From contig NZ_JACHJJ010000008.1 in the NCBI RefSeq assembly GCF_014203605.1, positions 186,001 through 250,000 of the forward strand: 64,000 nucleotides of DNA, read 5' to 3'. The notes under the pieces are model-generated. The model was not told the origin of the DNA and did not search any database. It saw only the letters and a list, made by a program, of their open reading frames with translations. Position 1 is the first letter of the stretch; every line of letters begins with the position of its first letter. The position numbers and the translations under genes are program-made. This DNA comes from Thiemannella venezuelensis. Lineage in GTDB: Bacteria; Actinomycetota; Actinomycetes; Streptosporangiales; Streptosporangiaceae. This document shows positions 38,221-47,335 of this stretch, in pieces.

Positions 38221-39665
38221 CAGGAGCCGGGATTCGGATCGGGGGCCGGCGTGGACGCGGTCGGGCTGGGCGTGGAGCCGCCCGTCGGCGTGACCGAGGC
38301 GGACGGCTGGGCCGTCGTGGGCATGGGCTTGGGGGTGACCGGCTTCGACGTGGGCGCCGTCCTGGACGGGGCCGGGCAGGGAGTCGGCCGGGAACTCGGC
38401 CGGGAACTCGGCCGCCCGCCCTGGTGGTCGCGCGGCGGCTGGGTCACCGACGAGGGGGCCGGCGCGGGCCCGCCCGCCGGGTCGGGCCGGGAGGGCGAGC
38501 CCGGCCTCGACGGGCCCGCGGGCCCGTCCGGCGAGGACGTCCCGGACCGCTGCCGCTGGGGCAGCGGCTCCGTCCGCACCGCGGTGATCGGCTCGGCGGG
38601 TCCCGCCTGCGGGTGGACGGCCGGCTTGCGCGGGATGAGCTCCAGCGTCATCGGGCCGTGCCCGGTCTCGGGGTCCCACGGCAGGCCGACGCCCGCCGGT
38701 TCACCGGTCGTGGGGAAGGCGCCGGAGGCGATGTCGACCACCGCCGGACCGGACCGGTCGCCGAAGAGGGTGAAGATCATTGTGATGGCCGCCGCCGCCG
38801 CGACCGCAGCCGCCGCACCGGCAAGCGCATGAGCCCAGCGACGGTCCCGGCGAACCCCCTCGACGGGAAACCCGGCGGCGTCGAGCAGGCCGACCCTCCG
38901 CGCGGCGTAGCGGCGGTAGGGGACGAGCTCGGGGTCGGCGAAGCAGCTCAGCACCCGCACGCGGAGCGTCTCCGGCGCGGGCGCCTCCGGCAGCAGGTCG
39001 AAGACCTTCCCCTCGGAGACCTGCCGGGAGCGGTGCGGCGCGCAGGTGTCGCAGCCCGCGATGTGCCGGATCACCCGATCGCGCATCCCGGGAGCGAGCT
39101 CCCCGGCGAACCCGGTCAGGATCCGGGCCCGGTCCGCGCAGTCGTAGGGGCCCTTCCGGGCGAGGACCTCGGCGGTCACCGCGTCGCGCAGCCGCTCCCT
39201 GGCCGCCTCCAGCATCACCTCAGCGATCTTGACCGGCACTCCGAGCACCGTGACGGCGTCGGAGAGGGACAGCCCGTGCCGGGTCAGGAGGTCGAGGATC
39301 TCCCTGTCGTCCGGCGGCAGGCTCCGGATCGCGTTCCAGGCGATCACCCGCAGGTCGGCCTCGCCGGCCCCGGCGACCGGCGGTTCGCCGGAGCCCGCGC
39401 CCGCGTCCCCCGCCGGGCGGAGCCGTACGCACTCCTGCCGGGCGAGCGCGTACAGCCAGACCGTGAGCCGCCCGGGGTCGGTGAGCGCGTGGACGTGCGC
39501 CTCCGCCGCGATCAGGGTGTCCCGCAGGGCCACCTGGGCGCTGTCGGGATCGTCCAGCATGGCCAGGCAGTACCGGTAGAGGTTCTCGGCGCGGGAGTCG
39601 TAGAGGGCCGCGAGCGCGCCCGGATCGCGCGCGCGGAGGGCTTCGACCAGGACGCTGTCGTTCAT
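38220..39665 (-). CDS. Membrane-tethered ECF sigma factor with zinc-binding domain fusion
   Basis: 481 residues. Sigma region 2 (about 5-75: ALAALYDSRAENLYRYCLAMLDD) and region 4 (about 115-165: LPPDDREILDLLTRHGLSLSDAVTVLG) are followed by an anti-sigma-like zinc motif H-x3-C-x2-C (HIAGCDTC near 203), a transmembrane helix near 275-300, and about 170 residues of Pro/Ser/Thr-rich extracytoplasmic tail. Sigma, ZAS-like and sensor parts are joined in one chain, like ECF groups with C-terminal extensions in Streptomyces. It could be held inactive at the membrane and released by a wall or surface signal. ATG 39665; TACCGT seven bases upstream suggests leaderless. The 152-base gap upstream is AT-rich. 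Confidence 0.82.
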   Translation of the reverse strand: MNDSVLVEALRARDPGALAALYDSRAENLYRYCLAMLDDPDSAQVALRDTLIAAEAHVHALTDPGRLTVWLYALARQECVRLRPAGDAGAGSGEPPVAGAGEADLRVIAWNAIRSLPPDDREILDLLTRHGLSLSDAVTVLGVPVKIAEVMLEAARERLRDAVTAEVLARKGPYDCADRARILTGFAGELAPGMRDRVIRHIAGCDTCAPHRSRQVSEGKVFDLLPEAPAPETLRVRVLSCFADPELVPYRRYAARRVGLLDAAGFPVEGVRRDRRWAHALAGAAAAVAAAAAITMIFTLFGDRSGPAVVDIASGAFPTTGEPAGVGLPWDPETGHGPMTLELIPRKPAVHPQAGPAEPITAVRTEPLPQRQRSGTSSPDGPAGPSRPGSPSRPDPAGGPAPAPSSVTQPPRDHQGGRPSSRPSSRPTPCPAPSRTAPTSKPVTPKPMPTTAQPSASVTPTGGSTPSPTASTPAPDPNPGS

Positions 39666-39817
39666 GTGACCGACGGTAATGGTTTGATAACTACAAGTTC
39701 CACCGCTTTGCCGACAGCGACACGGACCGTATTAAGAATGTTAGCGACCGCAGTAAAATCATCGACCGACATTAATCCGATAAATATGAATGAACGGCTA
39801 TTTGTCGGAATTCACGG

Positions 39818-40645
39818 TCACGGCCGGACGTCTTCTCCGGGCGGCGCCTGCCGGCCGCGGTCCTTCGTGAACGGGGACGTGGTCGGCTTGACCGTGTGCA
39901 TCGGGATCGCACCGCCCAGCGCCAGCTCCTCGTAGGGGCGGCTGCTCGATCCCCAGGTCCGTGCGACCAGCTCGGCCTTTGCGATCTTGCTGGTGTCGGC
40001 GACGCTCTCGACGTCCAGGACGAACCGGCGCCTGCCGCCCTCCTGGACGTCGTCCACGAACGTGCTCCCGCCGCCGAGCAGCCTGCCCGCGGAGTCGCGC
40101 AGGAGCGCGGTGACCGCCAGGGTGCCCGCCGGGAGCCGGTACGGCGTGCCGACGTAGCCGGTGACAACGTAGGAGCCGTCCTCGTTCCGCGCGGTCTGCA
40201 CGCCGGAGATCGGGAACGGCCTGAACGCCGAGACGATCCGGCCCGCCTGGCGCCATTCGGCCGGGCGGTACTCGATGGTCACGTCGACGGGCCTGCGCTC
40301 CGCGAGCGCCTGCCCGGTGAAGGAGAGCGACCCCGCCGGAGGGACCGCGTCCAGCGGCTGGTCCATCCGGACGACCTCCCTGCCCTTGGCGTCCCTGCCG
40401 ACCACCGTGGCCACCACGTGCTCGCCGAAGTGCCAGGGGTTGGGGTTGCTCAGCACCCCCGCCCAGTTCACGACGTAGCCGTCGTACCTGTCGCCGCCCT
40501 TGAGGACGGAGGAGACCTGCTCCTTCACCGCGAGCGGCTTGAGTTCCGGCGTGTCCTGCCGCTCCTCGCCCGAGCAGCCGGCGCCCGAGAACGCGACGAG
40601 GAGGAGCGCGGCGAGAGCGCCGGCGGTCCGAGTGCTGTGCGTCAC
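39818..40645 (-). CDS. Lipoprotein of unknown function
   Basis: 275 residues from GTG 40645. Signal with lipobox SGAGC (Cys about 24). The mature part has two beta-rich halves (about 45-145 and 150-245) with a repeated YDGYVVNWAGVLSNPNPW / YVVTGYVGTPYRL pattern, resembling FxLYD-type domains. No Cys or catalytic residues. It follows the ABC-F gene on the same strand with about 80 bases. TATGAC just before the start suggests leaderless transcription. Confidence 0.78.
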   Translation of the reverse strand: MTHSTRTAGALAALLLVAFSGAGCSGEERQDTPELKPLAVKEQVSSVLKGGDRYDGYVVNWAGVLSNPNPWHFGEHVVATVVGRDAKGREVVRMDQPLDAVPPAGSLSFTGQALAERRPVDVTIEYRPAEWRQAGRIVSAFRPFPISGVQTARNEDGSYVVTGYVGTPYRLPAGTLAVTALLRDSAGRLLGGGSTFVDDVQEGGRRRFVLDVESVADTSKIAKAELVARTWGSSSRPYEELALGGAIPMHTVKPTTSPFTKDRGRQAPPGEDVRP

Positions 40646-40723
40646 CCAGCCGTCATAACCCCCCGGCCGGGTGCCCCCCGCCCGGACGCGCCGCGCCGAG
40701 GCGAACTCTTTAGGGATCCCGGG

Positions 40724-42334
40724 TCACCGGTTGCGGACCACCCGTGTCTCGTCCCAGATCGGCTCCGGCGACTCGTACACCCGCCCGTCGGAGCCGAAGA
40801 CCAGGTAGCGGTCGAAGTCGTCGGCGAACCAGCGGTCGTGGGTGACCGCGACCACGGTCCCGTCGAAGGCGTCCAGCCCCTCCTGCAGCGCCTCCGCGCT
40901 GGCCAGGTCCAGGTTGTCGGTCGGCTCGTCCAGCAGGAGCAGCGTGGTCCCGGACAGCTCCAGCAGCAGGATCTGCAGCCGCGCCTGCTGCCCGCCGGAG
41001 AGCGTCTCGAAGCGCTGCTCGGCGATCGACCCGGCCAGCTCGTAGCGGGCCAGCGCCTTCATCGCCTCGTTCTTCAGCCTCGCGTGCTCGGTCATGACGA
41101 TCTCGCACGGCGTCCGGCCGACGAGCTCGGGGCGGGCGTGGGTCTGCGCGAAGTGCCCGGGGACGACCCGCGCGCCGAGCCGGGCCACGCCGCTGTGCCG
41201 TACCTCCTCTCCGGCCAGCAGCCGGAGGAAGTGCGACTTGCCGGAGCCGTTGGAGCCCAGCACCGCGACCCGCTCGCCGTACCAGATCTCCAGGTCGAAC
41301 GGCTTCATCAGCCCGGTGAGCTCCAGCCCCTCGCAGATCACCGCCCGTTTGGCGGTCCGGCCGCCCTTGAGCCGCATGCTGATGAGCTGGTCGCGGGGCG
41401 CCACCTCGGGCGGCCCCGCCTCCTCGAACCTGCGCAGCCGGGTCTGGGCCGAGTGGTAGGCGGCGGCCATGGTGTCCATGTACTTCGCCTTCTGCTTGAG
41501 CATGTTGACCAGGCGCTTGAGCTTGGCGTGCTCCTCGTCCCAGCGCTTCTTCAGCTCGTCGAGCCGCTCGTTGCGCTCCTTGCGCGCCTGCGCGTAGGTG
41601 CGGAAGCCGCCGCCGTGCACCCAGACGTTCCCCGACTCGACGGTGACGATCCGGTCGGCCGCGTTGGCCAGCAGCTCCCGGTCGTGGCTGACCAGCACCA
41701 CCGTCTTGGGCGTCTCGCGCAGCGCCTGCTCCAGCCAGATCTTCCCGGGCACGTCGAGGTAGTTGTCCGGCTCGTCCAGCAGCAGCGTCTGGTCGGGCCC
41801 GCGCAGCAGCGCCTCCAGCACCAGCCTCTTCTGCTCGCCGCCCGACAGCGTGTTGACCTCGCGGTACTTGCACCGGTCGTACGGCACGCCGAGGGCCGCC
41901 ATGGTGCAGGTGTCCCAGAGCACCTCGATGTCGTAGCCGCCCGCGTCGGTGTAGTCCGTGATGGCCTGCGCGTAGCGCATCTGCGCCTTCTCGTCCTCGC
42001 GCTCCATCATCACGAGCTCGGCGGCCTCCAGCCGCCCGGCCGCCTGCCGTACCCGCTCGGGGGCCACGCTGACCAGCAGGTCGTGCACGCTCCGCCCGTC
42101 CCGGATGCCGCCGACGAACTGCCGCATGATCCCGAGCCCGCCGGAGCTCGCGACACTCCCCTCGACCGGCTGCAGGTCCCCCGCGACCAGCCGCATCAGC
42201 GTCGTCTTGCCCGCCCCGTTGGGCCCGACGAGCGCCGCCTTCACGCCCTCGCCGACCCGGAAGGACACATCGTCCAGCAACGGCCTGCCGTCCGGCAGCA
42301 CGTACGTCAGATGAGCGACCTCGACGTGTCCCAC
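40724..42334 (-). CDS. ABC-F family ATPase
   Basis: 536 residues. Two ABC domains in one chain without membrane parts: Walker A GPNGAGKTTL near 37 and GSNGSGKSHF near 358; signatures LSGGEQKRL and LSGGQQARL; Walker B LLLDEPDNYLD and LLLDEPTDNLD. The linker (about 240-330) is charged helix, the P-site tRNA interaction motif in ABC-F factors. These proteins act on ribosomes, in translation rescue or antibiotic protection. GTG 42334 with AGAGAGG eight bases upstream; 24 codons further upstream are rejected. There is no antibiotic gene cluster next to it, so a housekeeping role is favoured. Confidence 0.93.
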   Translation of the reverse strand: MGHVEVAHLTYVLPDGRPLLDDVSFRVGEGVKAALVGPNGAGKTTLMRLVAGDLQPVEGSVASSGGLGIMRQFVGGIRDGRSVHDLLVSVAPERVRQAAGRLEAAELVMMEREDEKAQMRYAQAITDYTDAGGYDIEVLWDTCTMAALGVPYDRCKYREVNTLSGGEQKRLVLEALLRGPDQTLLLDEPDNYLDVPGKIWLEQALRETPKTVVLVSHDRELLANAADRIVTVESGNVWVHGGGFRTYAQARKERNERLDELKKRWDEEHAKLKRLVNMLKQKAKYMDTMAAAYHSAQTRLRRFEEAGPPEVAPRDQLISMRLKGGRTAKRAVICEGLELTGLMKPFDLEIWYGERVAVLGSNGSGKSHFLRLLAGEEVRHSGVARLGARVVPGHFAQTHARPELVGRTPCEIVMTEHARLKNEAMKALARYELAGSIAEQRFETLSGGQQARLQILLLELSGTTLLLLDEPTDNLDLASAEALQEGLDAFDGTVVAVTHDRWFADDFDRYLVFGSDGRVYESPEPIWDETRVVRNR

Positions 42335-42485
42335 TGCGCTTACCTCTCTCTGAAGTCCCCGCGCAGGGTACATGCCGGTTCGGCCACTGACATCCGGATT
42401 TTCCACGGGTACGACGCAGCAGAGTTCTCGATATCACCCCATAACAGCGATCACACTTCCGAAAACATGAGCACTGCGAATCGGG

Positions 42486-42514
42486 TTGACCACTCCGAGT
42501 AGCAAGCATGCTAT
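42486..42514 (+). promoter_or_regulatory. Promoter of the nucleotidyltransferase gene
   Basis: TTGACC at 42486-42491, a 17-base spacer and TGCTAT at 42509-42514. Start of transcription would fall near 42521, inside the palindromes. Best sigma-70-type match in the window. Confidence 0.65.
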
Positions 42515-42530
42515 GGATGCATAGTACTAT
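42506..42530. promoter_or_regulatory. Palindromic operator over the nucleotidyltransferase promoter
   Basis: Three overlapping palindromes: AGCATGCT (42506-42513), CTATG/CATAG (42511-42524), ATAGTACTAT (42521-42530). They overlap the -10 and start point, so the encoded winged-helix protein or another repressor could shut off its own gene. The patch is far more AT-rich than its surroundings. Confidence 0.6.
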
Positions 42531-42536
42531 TCATCT

Positions 42537-43130
42537 ATGAGGGAACTTCCGCCTCTGCTGCTTCCCCTGCTCCGATCCAACACCGTCGGCGAGTTGCTCG
42601 CCTGGCTGTACCTCCATCCGGAGGATGAATATTCGACGACCGATCTCGCCCGGCGGACGGGCGCGTCCCAGCCGACCGTGAGCCGCGAAGCCGACCGGTT
42701 CGCCGCGGCCGGGCTGACCAAGGAGAGACGGCACGGCAACCTCCGTCTCATCCGCGCGGACACCGACACGATCGTCGCCAGGCCACTCACCGATCTGCTG
42801 GCGGTGGCCTTCGGTCCGGCAGCCGTCCTGCCGCCCCTCCTCCAGTCGATTCCCGGCATCGAGGAGGCGTACATCTACGGCTCCTGGGCCGCCCGGCATG
42901 CGAACCGTCCCGGGCCGATCCCCCGGGACGTCGATGTCCTTGTCGTGGGATCCGCCGATGAGGACGAACTCTACGATGCGGCGCGAGAAGCCGAACGGAT
43001 TCTGGGCCGCGAGGTGGACATCAGCCGGATCTCTTCCGCGTCGTGGGCCACCGACCTGGAAGACCCGTTCGTGACGTCCCTGCGGAGCAAGCCCCTCCAC
43101 CCCCTGATCCGGAACCGGAGCACAACGTGA
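42537..43130 (+). CDS. Winged-helix DNA-binding domain fused to minimal nucleotidyltransferase
   Basis: 197 residues. Residues about 1-75 form an ArsR/MarR-like winged helix (YSTTDLARRTGASQPTVSREADRFAAAGL); residues about 95-197 form a minimal nucleotidyltransferase with IYGSWAARH then RDVDVLVVG, i.e. G-S followed by D-x-D. This is the MntA-type antitoxin/enzyme found beside HEPN toxins; MntA inactivates HepT by transferring AMP. The start is only a few bases after the palindromes, and the stop overlaps the next GTG as GTGA. The partner is a shortened HEPN frame, so the pair may be inactive. Confidence 0.82.
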   Translation: MRELPPLLLPLLRSNTVGELLAWLYLHPEDEYSTTDLARRTGASQPTVSREADRFAAAGLTKERRHGNLRLIRADTDTIVARPLTDLLAVAFGPAAVLPPLLQSIPGIEEAYIYGSWAARHANRPGPIPRDVDVLVVGSADEDELYDAAREAERILGREVDISRISSASWATDLEDPFVTSLRSKPLHPLIRNRSTT

Positions 43131-43366
43131 GATGGATGCAAGGACGCGACCGGATCGACGCGATGCCGGCCGCCGGCCGGTTGGAGCGGGTACCGCCGAG
43201 CCGGGAGCACGCCGGCACCATGCTCGCTCAGGCGTCCCGGCACATCGAGCCGGATCCCCCGCGTCCCACATGCGCGGCGGCAGCCGTACCGCCAGACCGG
43301 CGGCCCGCTCCAGGACGGCTGCCGCCCTCGCCCTCCGGTGGGACGACCGGCGATCCCGAGCCTTGA
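43127..43366 (+). pseudogene. Truncated HEPN-type partner of the nucleotidyltransferase
   Basis: 79 codons from GTG 43127, overlapping the previous stop by 4 bases. The first 40 residues (QGRDRIDAMPAAGRLERVPPSREHAGTMLAQASRH, split here: QGRDRIDAMPAAGRL and PPSREHAGTMLAQASRH) match the start of actinobacterial HEPN-like proteins that follow such nucleotidyltransferases. After about residue 45 the frame turns Pro/Arg-rich and lacks the YDAARKA helix and the R-x4-6-H active site. Family length is about 130-150 by memory. A deletion or frameshift near 43240 is likely; the exact lesion cannot be seen. Confidence 0.55.
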
Positions 43367-43425
43367 GGTTCAGCCGGATCCGCCCGAATATGAGGGGAAC
43401 CCGATGTCTTCCGGCTGGAGTTGGC

Positions 43426-44670
43426 ATGACGGCGACCGCACGGGACCACGGCATCCTCGACCTGATCGGCATGCTGGTCGATCCGGCGGCGCGGCCCGAC
43501 CCCTATCCGGTCTACGCCCGCATCCGGGAGCTCGGCCCGTCGGTGCTGGACCCGGGCGGCGGGGAGGCCCCGGGGATCGTGCTCTCCACCTACCGGGAGT
43601 GCGAGGCGGTGCTGCGGGACCCGCGGATGAGCAGCCAGCGCGGCCGCAACCGGCGGCCGGGCGATCTGCTCCCGGCCGACGCGCCGTCCTCGGTGCGGCA
43701 GCGGTGGTTCCTCTCGCTCGACCCGCCGGACCACACGCGGCTGCGGCGGCTGGTGTCGGCGGCGTTCACCGCCCGGCGGGTCGGGCGGCTCACCGGGCGG
43801 ATCTCGGAGCTGGTGGACGGACTGCTGGACCGGGCCATGGAGCGGGACGGAGCGTTCGACGTCGTCGAGGACCTCGCGTACCCGCTGCCCATGACGGTGA
43901 TCTGCGAGATGCTCGGCGTGCCGGCGTCCGACCACGAGCAGGTGCGCGAGTGGTCCTCCCGGCTGACCCGGCTGATCGACGGCTTCGGGGCCCCGCCCTC
44001 CGAGGAGTCGCTGCAGGGGCTGCTCGCCCTGAACGTCTACCTGAACGAGCTGGTCGGGGAGCGGCAGGCCAGGCCGGGTGAGGACCTGGTCTCCGCGCTG
44101 ATCGCGGTACGCGAGGACGGCGACTCCCTCAGCCACGACGAGCTGGTCTCCATCGTCGCCCTGCTGCTGGTGGCGGGGCACGAGACGACCGTGAACCTCA
44201 TCGCCAACGGCGCGCTGGCGCTGCTGCGCAACCCGGAGCACTTCAGCGCGCTGCGCGGGGACCCCGGACTCGCAGACGCCGTCGTGGAGGAGACGCTCCG
44301 GTACGACCCGCCCGTGCAGATCACCGCCCGGGTGGCCGCGGAGGACATGGAGCTCTCCGGCGTACGGCTCCGGCGGGGCGCCATGGTGGTCCTCCTGCTG
44401 GCCGCCGCGCACCGCGACCCGGAGGCGAACGAGAATCCGGACGCCTTCGACCCCTGCCGCCCCGAGATCAGGCACCTGGCCTTCGGGCTCGGTCCGCACT
44501 TCTGCCTGGGCGCGCCGCTGGCGCGCCTGGAGGCGCGGCTGGCGCTGACCCGCCTCGTCCGGCGCCTGCCGGGGCCGGTCCTGCTGCAGGACCCGCCGCC
44601 GTACCGCGAGCACGTCAACCTGCGGGGCCCCGCGAGCATCACCGTGCCCCGGCCCTCGCTCCCCGGGTAG
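43426..44670 (+). CDS. Cytochrome P450 (second)
   Basis: 414 residues from ATG 43426, with GGAG five bases upstream; an ATG 12 codons earlier lacks this. Full P450 features: I-helix LLLVAGHETTVN, ExxR in EETLRYDPPVQ, haem loop FGLGPHFCLGAPLAR near 358. It is CYP107-like. Substrate unknown; no biosynthetic cluster or ferredoxin is adjacent. It is convergent with the small ABM-type gene (33 bases). Confidence 0.92.
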   Translation: MTATARDHGILDLIGMLVDPAARPDPYPVYARIRELGPSVLDPGGGEAPGIVLSTYRECEAVLRDPRMSSQRGRNRRPGDLLPADAPSSVRQRWFLSLDPPDHTRLRRLVSAAFTARRVGRLTGRISELVDGLLDRAMERDGAFDVVEDLAYPLPMTVICEMLGVPASDHEQVREWSSRLTRLIDGFGAPPSEESLQGLLALNVYLNELVGERQARPGEDLVSALIAVREDGDSLSHDELVSIVALLLVAGHETTVNLIANGALALLRNPEHFSALRGDPGLADAVVEETLRYDPPVQITARVAAEDMELSGVRLRRGAMVVLLLAAAHRDPEANENPDAFDPCRPEIRHLAFGLGPHFCLGAPLARLEARLALTRLVRRLPGPVLLQDPPPYREHVNLRGPASITVPRPSLPG

Positions 44671-44703
44671 CCGACCGTACGGCCCGCCCGCGCCGGTCCC
44701 CGG

Positions 44704-45000
44704 TCAGAGGTCCTCGTCGCGGATCACGTCGAGGTCGAGGAAGCGGGGCGGGCCGTCGCACAACTCCTGCATCCGGCGGGACATCTCGTCGGTCTCCGGC
44801 AGCCTGCTGTTGCGCATCGCCTCCTCGTAGGAGGGGAACTGCACGATCGTGACGTAGTGGCCGGGCCGTCCGTGCTCGCGGGTGAGCGTCGTGTGCGTGG
44901 CCGTGCTCTCCCCCGCCGTCGTCTCCCTCCACTCGTCCATCAGCCGCTGGACGTCCTCCTCGCGCTGGGTGTCGAACTCGATGACCTGAACGAAGCTCAT
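44704..45000 (-). CDS. Small dimeric alpha-beta-barrel-like protein (antibiotic biosynthesis monooxygenase-type)
   Basis: 98 residues from ATG 45000 with AAGGAGGAGG six bases upstream. Ferredoxin-like pattern: strand FVQVIEFDT, helix DVQRLMDEWRE, strand HYVTIVQFPSYEEAMRNS, helix ETDEMSRRMQEL. Such proteins act as cofactor-free monooxygenases, haem or quinol handling proteins. Whether it works with the convergent P450 is only a guess. Confidence 0.7.
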   Translation of the reverse strand: MSFVQVIEFDTQREEDVQRLMDEWRETTAGESTATHTTLTREHGRPGHYVTIVQFPSYEEAMRNSRLPETDEMSRRMQELCDGPPRFLDLDVIRDEDL

Positions 45001-45286
45001 GAGACCCTCCTCCTTCGTTGCCGTCACTACCGACTCCACCTCCGAGGCGGGGCGGGAGCAAGCGGGAGCAGGTCAAGATGGCGCCGTCTTTCCATGACGG
45101 GCCCGCCGCGGCGGGCGGCCGCACGGGGGGCGCACGGGGGATCGGCGGCGGCGCCGCGCGGGCGGATCGGGGCAGAGGCTGCAAGGGACCGCTACCGGAG
45201 GACGGACGACTCCCAGCGGCTGGTAAGTGATCTACAAGGCCGCCCGGAGATCATCGCTCGTGTTCGACGACGAAAGGAATGTCCAC

Positions 45287-45490
45287 ATGAGCAGGAAGCG
45301 CACGGCCGCAATGATCACGGCCGCGTTCTTCGCGATCGGTGCCGCGCAGCTCCTCGGCACCGGTCCCGCGGCGGCCGCGACCCTGGACGGCGGAGGTGCC
45401 CGGTCGCTCCTTCACCACATCTACGACTTCCCCCCCTTCCCCGACTACGAGCCCACAGACTGCGACACGAGGCCGCACCACTGCGAATGA
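45287..45490 (+). CDS. Small secreted Cys-containing peptide
   Basis: 67 residues from ATG 45287, with AAAGGAA eight bases upstream. Sec signal MSRKRTAAMITAAFFAIG ending in GPAAAA, likely cleaved after Ala31, leaving about 36 residues rich in aromatic, Pro, His and Asp (HHIYDFPPFPDYEP) with two Cys (TDCD and HHCE) that could form one disulfide or bind metal. No family recognised. Neighbours are unrelated, and no modification enzyme is present. Confidence 0.65.
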   Translation: MSRKRTAAMITAAFFAIGAAQLLGTGPAAAATLDGGGARSLLHHIYDFPPFPDYEPTDCDTRPHHCE

Positions 45491-45832
45491 TCCGGTCGCA
45501 GGTCGTGGTCGGCTAGGATCCGCCGCGAGGTCCGGTATGCAGCGGCGTATCACGATCGCCGAACGAAGAGGGCTCCGGTGAGGGGTCCGGCGACCGGGAA
45601 GGACCTGCATGCCGGAGATCTCTCGATCACCCCGGCCTCGATCTTCCGCGATCTCCGTGTGGCGGGCCGGGGCGTTCGGCTCCCGGCGTGCCGCCGGGAG
45701 CCGGGCGGCCCCGGCCTTCCCGATCGACGCGGCGGCGCGGCAAGAGGTCCGCGACCGCCGCCATCACCACGGGGCGGAGGGAGCACCCCCGGCTCCGGGC
45801 CGTACCGCGGACCCACCGAACGATCCGCGTTC
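45491..45832. other. Intergenic region between small peptide and SulP gene
   Basis: About 340 bases. No supported CDS; longer plus-strand frames here are antisense to the transporter. TAGGAT at 45515 is a -10-like string with no matching -35. It is a convergent region, so mainly 3' ends are expected; no strong hairpin with T tract was seen. Confidence 0.5.
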
Positions 45833-47320
45833 TCAGTGACCGGCGTTGAGCTCCCCGCTGAGCGTGCCGTGGATCCGCGCGCTGGGGCTGTTCAGGCCGA
45901 CGATCTCGACGGTCTTGCCGCGGGCGGCGTACTTGGTCTCCACCGCGTCCAGCGCCGCCACCGAGGAGGCGTCCCAGATGTGCGCGTCGGACAGGTCGAT
46001 GACCACGTGGTCCGGGTCGCCCACGTAGTCGAACCGGTACACCAGGTCGTTGCTGGAGGCGAAGAACAGCTCGCCGGTGACGGCGTAGATGACGTGGCCG
46101 CCCTCGGGGTCGGTGACCGAGGTGACCTCGGCGAGGTGGGCGACCCGGCGGGCGAAGATCACCATGGCGGCGACGCTGCCGGCGACCACGCCGACGGCGA
46201 GGTTGTGGGTGGCGACCACGACGGCGACGGTGGTGACCATCACGATGGTCTCGCCGTACGGCATGCGCCTGAGCGTGGCCGGGGCGACCGAGTGCCAGTC
46301 GAAGGTGCCGAACGAGACCAGGACCATCACCGCGACCAGGGCGGCCATCGGGATCTGCGAGACCCACGGCCCGAACACGATGCACAGGATCATCAGGAAG
46401 ACGCCGGCGGTGAAGGTCGACAGCCGGGTGCGGGCCCCGCTCGCCTTCACATTGATCATGGTCTGGCCGATCATCGCGCAGCCGCCCATGCCGCCGAAGA
46501 AGCCGGTGACGATGTTGGCGACGCCCTGGCCGACGGACTCGCGGGTCTTGCTGGAGCGGGTGTCGGTGATGTCGTCGACCAGCTTGGCGGTCATCAGCGA
46601 CTCCATCAGGCCGACCAGGGCGAAGGCCAGCGCGTACGGCGCGATGAGCGCCAGCGTGTCCATGGTGAACGGCACGTCCGGCAGGCCGAACCCCGGGAGC
46701 GAGGAGGGCAGCACGCCCCGGTCGCCCACGGTCGGCACGGCGATCCCGGCGCCGACGGTGATCGCGGTCAGCGCGGCGATGGAGACCAGCGGCGCCGGCA
46801 CCGCCCTGGTGATCCGCGGGAAGAGGACCATCAGCACCAGTCCCCCGGCCACCAGCGGGTAGACCGCCCACGGGACGTCGATCAGTTCGGGGACCTGCGC
46901 CATGAAGATCAGGATCGCGAGGGCGTTGACGAAGCCGACCATGACGCTGCGCGGCACGAACCTCATCAGCTTGGCCACGCCGAGCGCGCCGAGGGCGATC
47001 TGGATGATCCCGCCGAGGATGACGGTGGCGATCAGGTGGTCGAGACCGTACTGGCGGGAGATCGGCGCGACCACGAGGGCGATCGCCCCGGTGGCGGCGG
47101 AGATCATCGCGGGACGGCCGCCCACGATGGAGATCACCACGGCCATGGTGAAGGAGGCGAACAGCCCGACGCTCGGGTCCACCCCGGCGATGATCGAGAA
47201 AGAGATCGCCTCGGGGATCAGCGCGAGCGCGACCACCAGTCCGGCGAGGACCTCGGTACGGGCCACCTTCGGCGAGAGCCAGGCCGGGCGGAAGGAGCGC
47301 AGGCGGGCGGAGAGCGACAT
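45833..47320 (-). CDS. SulP family anion transporter with STAS domain
   Basis: 495 residues from ATG 47320; a TTG five codons earlier is another option, and neither has a strong ribosome site. About 10-14 hydrophobic helices; family motif [31 protein letters not shown] near residue 30 (given in part) and a conserved TxxARTAVxxxxGxRS-like region at [21 protein letters not shown]; the C-terminal STAS domain runs from about 395 to 490 ([19 protein letters not shown]). SulP members carry sulfate, bicarbonate or other anions; substrate here unknown. No carbonic anhydrase or sulfate-assimilation gene is adjacent. Confidence 0.92.
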   Translation of the reverse strand: MSLSARLRSFRPAWLSPKVARTEVLAGLVVALALIPEAISFSIIAGVDPSVGLFASFTMAVVISIVGGRPAMISAATGAIALVVAPISRQYGLDHLIATVILGGIIQIALGALGVAKLMRFVPRSVMVGFVNALAILIFMAQVPELIDVPWAVYPLVAGGLVLMVLFPRITRAVPAPLVSIAALTAITVGAGIAVPTVGDRGVLPSSLPGFGLPDVPFTMDTLALIAPYALAFALVGLMESLMTAKLVDDITDTRSSKTRESVGQGVANIVTGFFGGMGGCAMIGQTMINVKASGARTRLSTFTAGVFLMILCIVFGPWVSQIPMAALVAVMVLVSFGTFDWHSVAPATLRRMPYGETIVMVTTVAVVVATHNLAVGVVAGSVAAMVIFARRVAHLAEVTSVTDPEGGHVIYAVTGELFFASSNDLVYRFDYVGDPDHVVIDLSDAHIWDASSVAALDAVETKYAARGKTVEIVGLNSPSARIHGTLSGELNAGH

Positions 47321-47335
47321 CTGTACGGCGTGCAA

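Noticed and set aside
43132-43425. P450 with a 98-residue N-terminal extension
   Set aside because: The extension runs through the HEPN remnant in another frame; GGAG before ATG 43426 and family length support the shorter form.
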